Assembly: GCF_000237925.1 (NCBI RefSeq) | Contig: NC_031502.1 | Span: forward strand, 28,339,951 to 28,403,950 | Source of the DNA: Schistosoma mansoni | Taxonomy: Eukaryota > Platyhelminthes > Trematoda > Strigeidida > Schistosomatidae | DNA: 64,000 bases | Direction: 5' to 3' | Position numbers and translations under genes: made by a program | Notes under the pieces: model-generated | Database searches by the model: none | What the model was told of the DNA's origin: nothing | The model's input: the letters and a program-made list of their open reading frames with translations, nothing else | Shown here: one piece after another, positions 1 to 10,926 of the stretch | Position numbering within the stretch: the first letter of the stretch is position 1 | Layout of the letters: each line of letters opens with the position of its first letter

Positions 1-262
1 GGCTGTATTGTCCTTAGATTATCATCCTATCGCGTTTATCGCTCACACTTTACTCTAGGTTAATAAATTTTAACCGACACTTGCCCAGTTAATAGAGATT
101 TCACTGATCGGTACTTCCTTACATTATAACTGGGCACTTTTTATCTGTAATACGTTATATACTAATAGTCTCCGATCCTAGTATTAACCCGGTTAATACG
201 TAGAAATATTTATACACTCATATATCTGTTAGACAGGTTTTTAACTCATACAGCTTCAAAAT
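1..262. other. Upstream region / probable 5' UTR of CR1-like element
   Basis: No coding potential. It directly precedes the first ATG of the + strand retrotransposon and is probably its 5' untranslated region. A perfect 10-bp inverted repeat (82-91 against 127-136, 35-bp loop) is visible. The true 5' end of the element cannot be placed and may lie outside the window. Confidence 0.4.
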
Positions 263-2118
263 ATGTCAAGTAACTCGGGTAAAAGAGAGATTTCACCAGC
301 TTTCAAGCCTACTAAAAGTTCAAAGTCCGTAACTCCTAAGACTGATGACTCAGTACCTGAAAATGATAAGCATTTATCCTTTGAACCCCATGCTACCTAC
401 CCACAAATATCACTAACACTACCTGATTTTCCATGTAACAACCCCTCTATCTCTTCATGCAGTATGCCAACGGTAAGACTAGTTGACATAAAAAGCGAAA
501 TGCCCGCGTGCATCAAAAAGTCAACACAGTCCACCAGACCGCATGCTTTACTTAGGCCTAGGTCCAAAATACCAAAAACCAAGGAGTCTAACAGTGTATC
601 TCACGTATACGAGAATGCTGATCGATATAGTACTGACATTCGTCAGTTACAAAACTCCCTAGCCGAAATTTACAGCAGACTTAACCAACTAGCACCCCTC
701 ACACACATATGGGGTATTAATACCGATAAAAATCTCGAACAACTCACTAAAGCTGAGTGTGTTTTAGAGTTTGTGGCTGAAGAAGTGACGAAAAGAATGA
801 TATATTAATGATGTCTTCCCACAATGCAGTAGTTTGCAATTTCCTGACCGCGTACACCCAAATAAGTTGAGGGACATCTGCCTTAAAGCATGCGATATGA
901 TGAAAGTCAACTGCCAAGTCATCCGCCTTGGAAAAAAGTCGGATAGATTGACTTGCCCCTTACTATTTAAGTTTGACTGTTGTAACGATGCTAAGCAATT
1001 TATTGATTTGAGCAAAAATATCAGCACATTAATTCCATACAAAAGCATAAAAGTCACTCCTGACCTAACACCGTGTCAACGTCGTATAAGAAGACGTGAA
1101 GCAGTAGAATCGTATGATAGAGTGATAGTAAAAAACTAGCTGAAGACAGTATGCAATAAATTGAATGATATAAAGCGCATGGACAACGAGCATGATGTTA
1201 TGCCACAAACGTCTGGTCCATCCGTAGATCTAGATGAGTCTGCAGATCAGAAATCTTTGGATAAGATACGGTCCCCATCTGTCACTAAAAAGCGTGACGG
1301 CATCTCTGATCCCGGGTGTTCGCTCAGTATAATACCAAAATGTGGGCCGTGTAACGAAACACACCCAACTAAACATATTCATGTAAAAATTGGTCCCCCA
1401 AGAGGATTCGAATGAACCTAAGTTCATCTCACAGAGGCCAAAAAACCCTTCATCTCTGACGAAAAAGACTGGGGAGATAAAATCCAAAATACAAAATAGG
1501 GGGACACGTAAGATTGAGGCCAACTGTTCTGTGGGTATCCCAACAACAGTGAATAGGTTCTACCCGCTGATATCATGTAACTTGCCATCAACACCTCGCA
1601 CAATGGGTAGTACGCTTGAGCGCAACAAACCTTTTTACACGCACACTCACAAAAACTATCAGAATACTGATCACTCCACTCACCCTCTTAAGCCTAAAAC
1701 CGTTAATAAGCATGGTAATTACAGGTTCCTCGCCCCACACCCTATGTACATTTCCCAGGATCACAATTGTAATTACTCTCAGAATGAGAACTTTCCAGTA
1801 TCAACCCACCACATGAAGACGGCCTCCATATGTAACAACAGTCGTAACCGCTTCCAGTTACAAGCATCAAACCCCCCTCATGCTCGCACTAGCGCAAATA
1901 GTTACAACAGAGGCTACGAGCTTAACCATCAAAACTGTCTTGCAACTAACAGTACACTTTACAGTCAACATGTACCAGATTTTTTTGGAATAAGGCCCCT
2001 AGTTGCACCCCTGTTGAAACATATAGCCCTTGTCATTTCAAACCAAGTGCGGAACATAAACTCGCTTCCCCCGTACAGTTCGCATCAGAAAATACTCCTA
2101 TCCTTTCCTCCTGGATAA
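263..2118 (+). pseudogene. CR1-like ORF1, broken into several frames
   Basis: Four successive open stretches in changing frames (263-808, 834-1139, 1161-1415, 1390-2118) together look like one decayed ORF1 product, the nucleic-acid-binding partner of ORF2. The piece at 834-1139 contains VIRLGKKSDRL and PCQRRIRRREAVESY, which correspond in order to YRLGNLAHLKPNQSRLL and LADRVKRREA in ORF1 of the - strand element at 9298-10425, so the two ORF1s share a conserved C-terminal domain. No PHD finger is visible here, unlike the - strand element. The remainder is serine, threonine and asparagine rich and low in recognisable structure. Confidence 0.65.
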
Positions 2119-2189
2119 ACTCCCCAAGCAACTTCACTAGCTCATTTGATACATGCCCCAGTAACTCTAGCTATCAAAATACAGAGTTA

Positions 2190-5100
2190 TTGAAAAACAC
2201 TCAATCCATTACTTCAAACATACATCACTCACGCGAGGGTCATGACATCTTTAATCGAGATACTCTCACTCACTTTAACTTAGTAGGCCACTTGTTTAAT
2301 ATGTGTCTTATCAACGCTAGGTCGATCTGCAATAAAAAGACTGATTTAGCTCTGTTTGCTTCCATATATCAACCATCACTTATAATGATATCTGAAGCAT
2401 GGACTAACAGTAATATTTCCGATCTAAGTATATCTCTTGATAACTATATCCTATATAGAAGCGACAGATTGAAAGGACGAGGCGGAGGATGCCTTATTTA
2501 TGCTCACTCTAGCTTAAACTCACTACTATGCGATATGCCTGAACTAAACAAACTTAAGGACTCTGTGTGGATTGTTTTAAAGCCATCAAATTCCATTACC
2601 TTACTGTTCGGCTGTATCTACCAGCAACCTAACTTGGCAATAGGTGAAATAGAAGTATTATCAGAGGTATTCACACTAGCATCATCCCTTCCATTCACAG
2701 GCAAGCTCATTTGTGGTGACTTCAACATGCCTGAAATTTCTTGGTTTCCAGTCAAAGCTCCGAAACGTTATGAATCATTTATTGAATGTCTAGAAATAGG
2801 ACAATAGACTCAATATGTTAGTAGCCCTACCAGACATCAAAATATCTTGGGCTTAGTCTTTACCAGTGGCCTCACCCCCAATACTGTGTATATTGGAAAA
2901 AAGTTTCCAGGTAGTGATCATAACACTGTCGTATGTAGCCTTAATATAAAAAACACAAACGGTAGACGTAAAAATGTAACCCTTCGTAGAAACTATCGCA
3001 AGGTAGATTGGAATAATTTTTACAATTACCTAAGAAGCACTGACTGGGGAACATTTTTTACTGCAAACAATACCGACACATTAACCAATATATTTTATCA
3101 CAACATCGAAAGTATCATGAACAAAATCGCACCTTTAGAGTACTGGAGACCTAAGTTTTCTAAAGATTTGTATATACCGGTCGGTACACGAAGACGTCTG
3201 CAGAGATATTGTACTCGCTTCCACAACTCTAATGACTTCTCCTCTTTAGTAACGATGACAGAAATACTTGTCCAGACAGACGCAATAAGTACACAAAAAG
3301 CAATCGAACAGGAAAGACGTGCTGTCGAACTTAGTAATAACTCCTCAGCACTCACCACACTCTTTCAAAATAAACTTAAACGTTCTAAGTCGAGAGGAAA
3401 CATTTATTAAAGACAAACAAGTATACGAAGATCCTAAACTTGTTACGGGACTATTTAATGAACACTTTTGTTCCTCATTAACTGATGAAAAACCACTTAA
3501 TGATTCAAAACTTATCACAGCATCTGCCTGTGAGATTACTAACGTAGACTTCAATGTACAGAATATCTCTAAGGCAATTAGTACATTGAAACACTCCTAC
3601 ACTGATGGACCAGATGGTATTCCGGCTAGCATGCTAAAACATGGAGGCGATGATATGTGTTTTATTACTCAAACTATTTGCGATATCACTCTCTACAGCG
3701 CATTACCCTACTGCCTGGAAAACTACACACATCATTCCCAAAATTAAAACAGGACCTGAAGCAAATGTTGAAAATTACCGACCCATAAACATAACTTCAG
3801 TGGTGTCTAGAGTGATGGAGAAAGTAGTTAAGGCGGCGTTAGTCCAACATCTAATTACTAATAATCTCATCTCGGTCTCCCAACATGGATTTCTCAGGTC
3901 CAGATCATGTGATACATGCCTAGTGGACTACATGAATGATATAACTCTGAAACGAGACAATAGACTCCTTGTATCAGTCATATTTTTAGACTTTAAGAAA
4001 GCTTTTGATAAGGTTCCACACAAACGGCTACTAGCCAAACTACGGTACTTCGGAATCAACGACCCACTCTATTCATGGTTTGTTTCATTCTTAAAGGGAC
4101 GTAAACAAATGGTAAAGTACAACGACTGTCTCTCATTACCTAGACCAATAACTAGTGGCGTCATTCAGGGAAGTGTATTAGGCCCACTTTTGTTTCTCAT
4201 ATATATAAACGATATATGTAACATCATAAAATCTGGGAAACCATACTTATATGCTGATGATCTCAAAATAGTATACAGCTATAAGCCTGAGGTTCTAAGT
4301 GAAAGTGTACCCCTGATTCAAGATGATCTCAATAACCTAACTATCTGGAGCGAAAACTGGCAATTACCATTTAACCTCCACAAATGCGGGATCATGCACT
4401 TTCGACAGCACCCCTATGAACCCCAACTTTACTTAAATAAAAGTAAAGTCCAGACACTTAATTCAGTACACGATCTAGGAATAAATTACACAGGAAGCCT
4501 AAACTTTAAAGCACACGCCTCCTCTATTATTTCTAAAGCCAGACGTCTAATTGGCTTCATAACGAAAAATTTCTTCACGACAGATGCTAAGCTTACCCTT
4601 TACAAAATATGTGTACGACCTTCCCTAGAATACTGCTCTTTTATCTTCTCTAATATGAATACCACTGACAAAATAAGAGTAGAAGATGTTCAAAGACGCT
4701 TTACACGCCAACTGCTAGGAAGTGACACCACTCTTGATTACACGAGTAGATGCAAGCACCTCTCTTTAGAACCTTTATGGCACCGTAGGTCAAGGAACAA
4801 TCTGATATTTCTCTACAAAGCAATAAATGGACTATCATTCCTAACCTCCTGCCCAACTATGATCAATGACCCAGCCTATAGACTAAGAAACAGTGCATAT
4901 ACACTATTTACCGAAAAACACCAAAAACAAATGCGTTGTAGGTTTTTTACAGTTCGATATAGTTTATTGTGGAACAGGTTGCCAATACCTATCCGTAACT
5001 GTGACACCTTTACCAAATTTAAAAGGCTAATAACCCTGTTACTAAACTCTAAAGAACTTCGCCAACTATTCCTTGAACTCCCGCCTACCAATGAGGCACT

Positions 5101-5224
5101 TTATTATGGACCGCCCAATATCTGGACGGAACAAGAATATAACGAACCCCATTGTCGTTGGTATGAATATAGCAAAACTAAAGAAAACATGCTTTATCCT
5201 TCCCCACTATTTATTGATTATTAA
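2190..5224 (+). pseudogene. CR1-like ORF2: APE endonuclease plus reverse transcriptase, inactivated
   Basis: The endonuclease is seen at about 2300-2960 with CLINARSICNKK, CGDFNMPEISWF and GSDHNTVVCSLN. An in-frame TAG at 2805-2807 interrupts it; translation continues in the same frame afterwards, so this is a point nonsense change, probably at a tryptophan codon before TQYV. A frameshift near 3400 leads to a segment with TDGPDGIPASMLKHGG, and a second near 3686-3700 leads into the 527-residue RT frame (3641-5224). That frame has YRPINITSVVSRVMEKVVK, QHGFLRSRSCDTCL, the LDFKKAFD box, SGVIQGSVLGPLLF, YADD, and the usual C-terminal LGI and thumb region. With one stop and two shifts no full ORF2 protein can be made. 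Confidence 0.88.
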
Positions 5225-6249
5225 CCATGGCCTTCCGCTCCTAACCCTCATTTTCAGTTTCCAAATCTCTCTAATGGTTAAAACCAAATTATTCTTCCTA
5301 AGTGTCATGTCCTTTTATTTTTTTATTACAAGTAGTCAGATAACTCACTAATCTTATGAATGCTGACCGACTAAGGCCGATCAAAAGAAGCTCATATGTC
5401 CTAAATTCTTGTAAGTTGTTCAATGTTTTATTTTTCTTACTCTGAAAATTTTACAATATTCTCTTTCATATCCTCTGGTTTGCTATTAGCCCTTACCATC
5501 TCTTAACCACATATAATCTGACTTGTCTCTTCTAACCTTTACCATTAGTTATCTTCATAGTAGTACGATATATTAAATGGATATCTAACCCATAATACAA
5601 ATCCTATTACTATCTGATTTGATTGTAACATGGAACTTGTAGAGACAGTGTATTCCAAATATGGTCCTTGGTTAAAGCAATATTCATACCGACCACAAAC
5701 GTAAGAGAGCCTAACACCATAAAAGGAGGGAGCGTGGCGTTACTGACCAGCAAACATGATGGTGGGGAGATAACTTCAATCCACCCGTGTCTGTGGGGCA
5801 GAACATATTAATTACGGCTCCTTATGTCTAGTGGGATGTCACGAACCAACGGTATTGATGCGAAATTATTCATGCATACCACTTTGAATCATGTTAAAAA
5901 AAGCCGAATTGGTTCCACCTCCTACTGAGTAATCCTAATACAAGCAAACTAGACAATTGGCTAAAAACGAAGCCCACTCTATACCCTATAAAATCTAAAA
6001 ACAAAAAAAGAGAGTTCAAACAGCTTCTAAAGTAAAGGGAGACAGCCATTTGTATTGGAATACTGTTTTCAGCACTTTATTTTATAATTACACATAATTC
6101 CATGCTTCTTTCTGAACTACCTTCATTTATACAGTTCCTTATCCACTCATACCTTGTTCACACTTATTTTTCTTTTACACATTAGTATGCTCTTGCTAAT
6201 AAGTAATTCAGTAACAGACAAATAGACTAAATGGTTATACCTTAACTAT
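5225..6249. other. Between two CR1-like elements: 3' UTR and spacer
   Basis: No gene seen. The first part is probably 3' UTR of the + strand element. A block at about 5640-5880 is richer in GC than its surroundings and could be another repeat, but I cannot name it. The end of the - strand element's 3' UTR should lie near 6250. Confidence 0.35.
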
Positions 6250-6498
6250 TCCTCCATGAATATTGTGTGCTCTGCTTTTCGTCCTTCCTTTTTCTTACAC
6301 CTTTTTCAGCCTCCTGCAGATACTCCACCGAAAACAGAAATGGCACGCGTGACTTCGTCCTACACCGTTATTAAAGCTTCCGATATTTTGGAGGGATATA
6401 AGTTCGAAACTTCTAAAAGCCCCCAACTTCGCATGTATCTATTCTCGACCATCAGTTCAGTTTCAGTTTGGAAAGGACAGGAGGCTTGATGGCCTGTG

Positions 6499-8355
6499 TT
6501 AGTCCTGGCGATGATGGTCTCTCAGCTGATCCAACTTTCTTTTGAAGGAGTCGACCGATGGAGCCTTAACCACGTGCTGAGGTAATGAATTCCACTCGTT
6601 GATTATTCGATGGGAAAGTCGGTAGTCAGCTGACAAGTAATTCGTTCTGGGCTTGTGAACTTTTTTGGAGTGTCCTCGTAGATTTTCTGTTTTGGAAGAC
6701 AAGAAAAATAAGGGCATATCAGGTGCAAATTTGTCATTAAGCAATTTGAAAACTGTAATCAAGTCGCCTCTGATTCTTCTATATGACAGCGGGAATAGGT
6801 TTAGCTTGGTCAGTCTAGTACCATACGGGAGCTTCGCTATCCCGGGAATCAGCTTAGTTGCTGTTCTCTGAACCCGTTCCAAGAGTTCACTGTCTTTTTT
6901 TAGACAGGGGCTAGCTGCTTGTACGCAGTACTCAAGTTTAGGGCGTACGAGCACTGTATACAAAGTCAGAAACGTTTTAGCGTCGAGATGCCTAAAAGCC
7001 CTGCGTATGGACCATAAAGTCCTAAAACCTTTGGCGGCTATTGCACGGCAGTGTGCAGTAGTCTTTAAGTCTTGACTAACGATGACGCCTAAGTCATTGT
7101 GTGCCTGAACAATAGGTAACTCAGTGTTATTCATCGTGTATGTATCTGTACCCTGGTGGCCAATATGCATCACAATACACTTGGAAGTGTTTATCGGCAA
7201 TTGCCAGGTTTGAGACCATTCAGATAATCTCTCCAGGTCATTTTGAAGTTCTAAGCTATCGCCCTTGCTTTGTATCGCTCTCCATATCTTGACATCATCA
7301 GCATAGAGTAAGACCGATGACGATAGTAGACGAGGGAGATCATTTACGTACAGGAGGAATAACACTGGCCCCAAAACTGTACCCTGGGGGACTCCACTAA
7401 GCACAGTTTCCCAGCTAGATAACTTGGAGTTCACCCTTACTCTTTGTTGACGCCCAACCAGGAAGTCTTTTATCCACATCAATAGATTGCCTCCAATCCC
7501 GACATTCCTTAGCTTATATAATAGCCGGTTATGCGGAACTTTGTCGAAAGCTTTGCTGAAATCGATGTAGGCTACGTCTATAGGTAATTTTTGGTCCTTA
7601 AGAGCGCACCAGCTTTCACGAGCGACTAATAAGTTTGTGAGACGAGAGTAACCTGTTCTAAAACCATGCTGCTTTTCGGAGAGGAGCCGGTTTTCATCGA
7701 GATACTTTAACAGCTCCTTCCGAATAATCTTTTCTAAGATTTTAACAACCACACTAGTTAGGCTAATTGGTCGGTAATTCTCAGGCTTATGTTTTGTACC
7801 TGTTTTGAAGACTGGACTTACTATGGCGTTCTTCCAGTCTTTTGGTAGACGACCCTGGGTTACGGATAGATTAAAACATACACTTAAAGGGTTCGCAACA
7901 AAGTTAGCTAATTCCTTTAGTAACCTAGGATGCAGTTCATCGGGTCCAGTGGATTTACCTATGTCAAGCTTAACTAGCAGACCAAAGACATCGAGTTCTT
8001 TAATGGTTACGCTGTCTAGTGCTTGTGTGGGGGGATTTTCATGGACTGGTGAGAAGGGTGTTTCTATGGTGTATACATCGCTAAAGTATTTAGAGAATAC
8101 TTGAGCTTTGCCAAAGTCGTCCTCCACTAGTGATGTGGCAGTACTGTCTCCCCATAGTGAAGGAACATTTCTTCTTCTTTTTGTCCTTTGGTTTATATAC
8201 GAATACAAGCGTTTAGGGCATTCTATGGATTCCCTAACGATTTTCTCTTCGTACAGCTTTCTGGCCTTACGGAGGGTTGAGGCACAGGTATTTCGAGCCT
8301 TTTGATACTGAGATTTTGCCTCGTCAGTCCCCAGTAACCTAAATCTGTCCCACAT
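6499..8355 (-). CDS. CR1-like reverse transcriptase (C-terminal part of ORF2), intact 618-residue frame
   Basis: RNA-dependent DNA polymerase for target-primed reverse transcription. Motifs in order: VCFNLSVTQGRLPKDWK, YRPISLTSVVVKILEKII, KQHGFRTGYSRLTNLL, YIDFSKAFDKVPHNRLLYKL (catalytic Asp), SGVPQGTVLGPVLFLLY, LLYADDVKIW (catalytic DD), then WSQTWQLPINTSKC and a C-terminal domain with RPKLEYCVQAASP and FKRKLDQLRDHH. The frame has no internal stop. It is really the downstream part of ORF2: a single-base shift near 8356-8366 separates it from the endonuclease, and codons upstream of the listed ATG (reading RKRRK) are in frame. Alone it would lack the endonuclease. Confidence 0.93.
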   Translation of the reverse strand: MWDRFRLLGTDEAKSQYQKARNTCASTLRKARKLYEEKIVRESIECPKRLYSYINQRTKRRRNVPSLWGDSTATSLVEDDFGKAQVFSKYFSDVYTIETPFSPVHENPPTQALDSVTIKELDVFGLLVKLDIGKSTGPDELHPRLLKELANFVANPLSVCFNLSVTQGRLPKDWKNAIVSPVFKTGTKHKPENYRPISLTSVVVKILEKIIRKELLKYLDENRLLSEKQHGFRTGYSRLTNLLVARESWCALKDQKLPIDVAYIDFSKAFDKVPHNRLLYKLRNVGIGGNLLMWIKDFLVGRQQRVRVNSKLSSWETVLSGVPQGTVLGPVLFLLYVNDLPRLLSSSVLLYADDVKIWRAIQSKGDSLELQNDLERLSEWSQTWQLPINTSKCIVMHIGHQGTDTYTMNNTELPIVQAHNDLGVIVSQDLKTTAHCRAIAAKGFRTLWSIRRAFRHLDAKTFLTLYTVLVRPKLEYCVQAASPCLKKDSELLERVQRTATKLIPGIAKLPYGTRLTKLNLFPLSYRRIRGDLITVFKLLNDKFAPDMPLFFLSSKTENLRGHSKKVHKPRTNYLSADYRLSHRIINEWNSLPQHVVKAPSVDSFKRKLDQLRDHHRQD

Positions 8356-8365
8356 TTTCCTTCTT

Positions 8366-9294
8366 TTACGGAGAAAGGATGCGAACCTCCCTACTGAACC
8401 ACGGTGGGGAGTTTCTCGTTCTCTTAGGTGTAGTCCAAGGGATGTGGGGGGCGGTAACTTTTATGTATAAATTCCGGAATACGTCCCAAGCCGTTTCGAT
8501 TGATGACTCTGGGTCTATTTTCCAATCTACTGATGATGCTGATTTCATGATGTCTTGTATGTTTGCTTTCCAGACGTTAGGTCTGGATTGAGCTGAAGCG
8601 TACTCGTGATCGACAGTTATATGGAAGTCAAAGCTTAAAACTGCATGATCACTTTTGCCTAGGGGTGGCATGTAATCCAGGTTTGCAACGTCATCCTCAT
8701 AATGAGTCAATATAAGATCTAGTAAGGATGATGCAGAACCCGGGTCGTACCTCGTTGCTTCCTTCACGTGTTGCACTAGGGCACATGTGATTACCGCATC
8801 AACTAGTTCCTGTTCGAAGGAATTTGCTGACGATTCAGTCCGCAGATTTCCCCAGTCAACCATGGGTGCATTGAAGTCCCCTAGGATTAGACATCGATCA
8901 CTTCGTGATAAAGTGTTGAGACTGCTTAGCAGGACCTCGTTTGCCTCACAGCTTGGACTGCGATAGATCAAACTAAGTAGCAACTCTTGTCCCCTGCATT
9001 TCAGGCGGCAGCTAACTAATTCATACGTCCCACTCTCATGGGATACACTGTCGATAATGGTGAATGGGATAGCATTCCTAATGAATAGAGCTACTTCCCC
9101 TCCTTTACGCGTTTGTGTTCTGTCGGCCCTTACTAATGTAAAACCCTCGAAATCAAGTTCCCTAAAATCTATAGACGGCGTCAGCCATGTTTCTGTGACT
9201 GCGATTATGTCTGGCCTAGTTGAGTCAATCTGTACACCTAGTTCCGGTAGCTTATTTAGTAAGCTCCGGGCATTGGTATAACAGATCCGAAGTC
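8366..9294 (-). pseudogene. CR1-like APE endonuclease (N-terminal part of ORF2), frameshifted
   Basis: Starting just after the ORF1 stop, the - strand reads RICYTNARSLLNKLPEL and IIAVTETWLTP (endonuclease motifs). It then loses frame by one base near 9055-9065 and resumes with LLLSLIYRSPS, LILGDFNAPMVDW and KSDHAVLSFDFH, which carry the conserved D, N and H positions of the endonuclease/exonuclease/phosphatase fold. A second one-base shift near 8356-8366 separates it from the RT. Two small indels in otherwise clean coding sequence suggest recent decay or sequencing and assembly error. Its role in an intact element is to nick the target DNA. Confidence 0.87.
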
Positions 9295-9297
9295 TAT

Positions 9298-10425
9298 TTA
9301 AGTGGCCTCGTGCTTCACCCAGAGTGGCTTCGGCATCATCCTCTGTCGAAGCCTCACAACCCGAAAATTTACAATTTTCAGGTCTTTTTCGCCAGCGTCT
9401 AATCTGAGCTGTAGTTCCTTTCCGGCTTCCCGTCTTTTAACACGGTCCGCCAACGGTAAGTCCTTACGGAGAAAAACTCCTGAACCCTTTAATTTATGTC
9501 CATTTTCTAAGATTAAGTCGCGTTCGTTTGGGGATTTGAAAACGACTTTAAGTAGTCTAGATTGATTTGGTTTCAGATGCGCTAGATTTCCTAGTCTATA
9601 CACCTTTAGCAAGGTGACTCCGGGGATGTTTTTGGGCATAACTTGGTTGAGTAGTTGTTTTATCAACACAATATCATGCTCAAAACGAGCTTTCGGTTCT
9701 AAGCTGTCACTCTCCTTGACTCTATGGAGAATGACTGATCTGTCGCTGTGATCAGACCTCGGCTTGTCGACCCTTTTGGTGAGGGTATGATTTCCTTTTA
9801 CGTCATCTTGGCGTTTTTTTCTTACGACCCGTACCCAATCGCCAACGTTCTTTGGAGTGGTAACCACAGTCGCGTCAGGCGTACTGTGGGATTCCGGAAG
9901 GTTCAGGACGACTTGGGAGATTGGGTCATCTTTCGCGCTGGAAACCGATCGAGCCTTGCGGTTTCGGTTTCCGAAAGTTCCCTTCTGGGTACCATTTTTG
10001 ATACGAGGGACAGAAGAGACTTTTTTGAGCGAGTTTCTGGTTGTGTTAGACCTCTTTGGAGGATGTTCTTCCTCCTTAGTAGAGTGTGGGTCGGCATTCT
10101 TTGGACTCACTTGGGCCTGCCTTGTGTCAATCTGCGTGTCGACAGATTGAGTTCTGACTGATGTATCCCGACCGCGCTTGCCGAGACACTTTTTTGCGGC
10201 ATATACTATTGAGATGGCCTCGGTTAACAGGCTATTTGCATCCAAACAGCACTGTTGACATAGCCATACGCACCCATTTTTACTGAACCGCTTGAAAGCT
10301 GCAGGTGTTAGATTTGTGCAAACTTCGTGGTACCAACCTTTGCACTCATCGCACTGCATGCCGCTATCAACAGGATATCGACATCCTGGGCGGTGGCAAA
10401 TGCTTTTGTTGCATCTTCCAGTCAT
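9298..10425 (-). CDS. CR1-like ORF1 protein with N-terminal PHD-type zinc finger
   Basis: An intact frame of 375 residues. Residues 10-59 carry a C4HC3 pattern: C10, C15, C25, C28 (QCDECKGWYH), H33, C36, C56 and C59 (WLCQQC), the ligand order of a PHD finger. A basic, serine-rich linker follows (about 70-220). The C-terminal third holds a conserved block (YRLGNLAHLKPNQSRLL, LADRVKRREAGKELQLR) shared with ORF1 of the + strand element. The stop lies almost on top of the ORF2 start. In this family ORF1 binds element RNA; a PHD finger may add contact with chromatin, which is inference. It is intact while ORF2 has two shifts. Confidence 0.9.
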   Translation of the reverse strand: MTGRCNKSICHRPGCRYPVDSGMQCDECKGWYHEVCTNLTPAAFKRFSKNGCVWLCQQCCLDANSLLTEAISIVYAAKKCLGKRGRDTSVRTQSVDTQIDTRQAQVSPKNADPHSTKEEEHPPKRSNTTRNSLKKVSSVPRIKNGTQKGTFGNRNRKARSVSSAKDDPISQVVLNLPESHSTPDATVVTTPKNVGDWVRVVRKKRQDDVKGNHTLTKRVDKPRSDHSDRSVILHRVKESDSLEPKARFEHDIVLIKQLLNQVMPKNIPGVTLLKVYRLGNLAHLKPNQSRLLKVVFKSPNERDLILENGHKLKGSGVFLRKDLPLADRVKRREAGKELQLRLDAGEKDLKIVNFRVVRLRQRMMPKPLWVKHEAT

Positions 10426-10437
10426 TTTAGGATGCGA

Positions 10438-10926
10438 AAGTGAGTGTTGACTATAAGTAGAAAAAAACTATAAATAGTTAGGACTAAAGTACTAACAGAC
10501 ACAATAGAAAAACAAAGGTACTCTGGAGTACCGACGATAAAACTATTTAGGATACCAAAAATGATACTCTAATAGAATACTTTAACTGAAATAAATTCAA
10601 TCAAAGTATAAAAACAGTAGTCTTGATACGTTAATAACGATCAAAACAATAGAATTTACTCAACGAGGAAAAATACCACTGTCCTTTTTAAATAGCGCGG
10701 GAAAGTTTATATGTATGTTGCAACGCTACCTCCATAAAGTGCGCCAAGTGTGATATTGACATGTTCCTTACGAAATCCATTTGCATTCATATCTTATGAA
10801 ATATCAACCCAGCTGAGTAATTCTGAATAGTGAAAATTGAAACTTCTTTAACAATTTGATCTTGCCTGTAAATCGGCATGCCTCATATAACAAACTGTTA
10901 TTTGAGAATAAATTATTATTATTATT
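10438..10926. other. 5' UTR of - strand CR1-like element, then AT-rich spacer
   Basis: No gene seen. The part next to 10425 is probably the element's 5' UTR. A short (ATT)n tract at about 10908-10926 abuts the start of the SR2-like fragment. Confidence 0.4.

Larger units (their letters stand above)
263..5224 (+). mobile_element. CR1-like non-LTR retrotransposon, long but inactivated copy
   Basis: A two-ORF non-LTR retrotransposon. ORF1 (263-2118) is followed by ORF2 with an APE-type endonuclease (about 2300-2960) and an RT (about 3450-5224). The RT shows FLDFKKAFDKVPHKRLL, SGVIQGSVLGPLLF and the catalytic YADDLKI box, typical of the CR1/Jockey group. No LTRs are present. The reading frame is broken by a nonsense codon and several frameshifts, so the copy is dead, though long. 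The 3' end is not defined and the 3' UTR probably runs past 5345. It lies tail to tail with a second CR1-like element on the - strand. Assignment to CR1 rather than a sister clade is from motif likeness only. Confidence 0.9.
6250..10437 (-). mobile_element. CR1-like non-LTR retrotransposon, near-complete copy
   Basis: On the - strand: ORF1 with a PHD-type zinc finger (10425-9298), then ORF2 endonuclease (about 9294-8366) and RT (8355-6499), then a 3' UTR running to about 6250. Only two single-base frameshifts are seen, both in ORF2, so the copy is much younger than the + strand neighbour. Base composition is clearly less AT-rich than the flanks. No LTR is present. Ends and target-site duplications could not be fixed by eye. 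CR1 elements often carry a PHD-like or esterase domain in ORF1, which fits. Confidence 0.93.

Noticed and set aside
9748-10161. 137-codon open frame on +
   Set aside because: It is antisense to the intact ORF1 of the CR1-like element.
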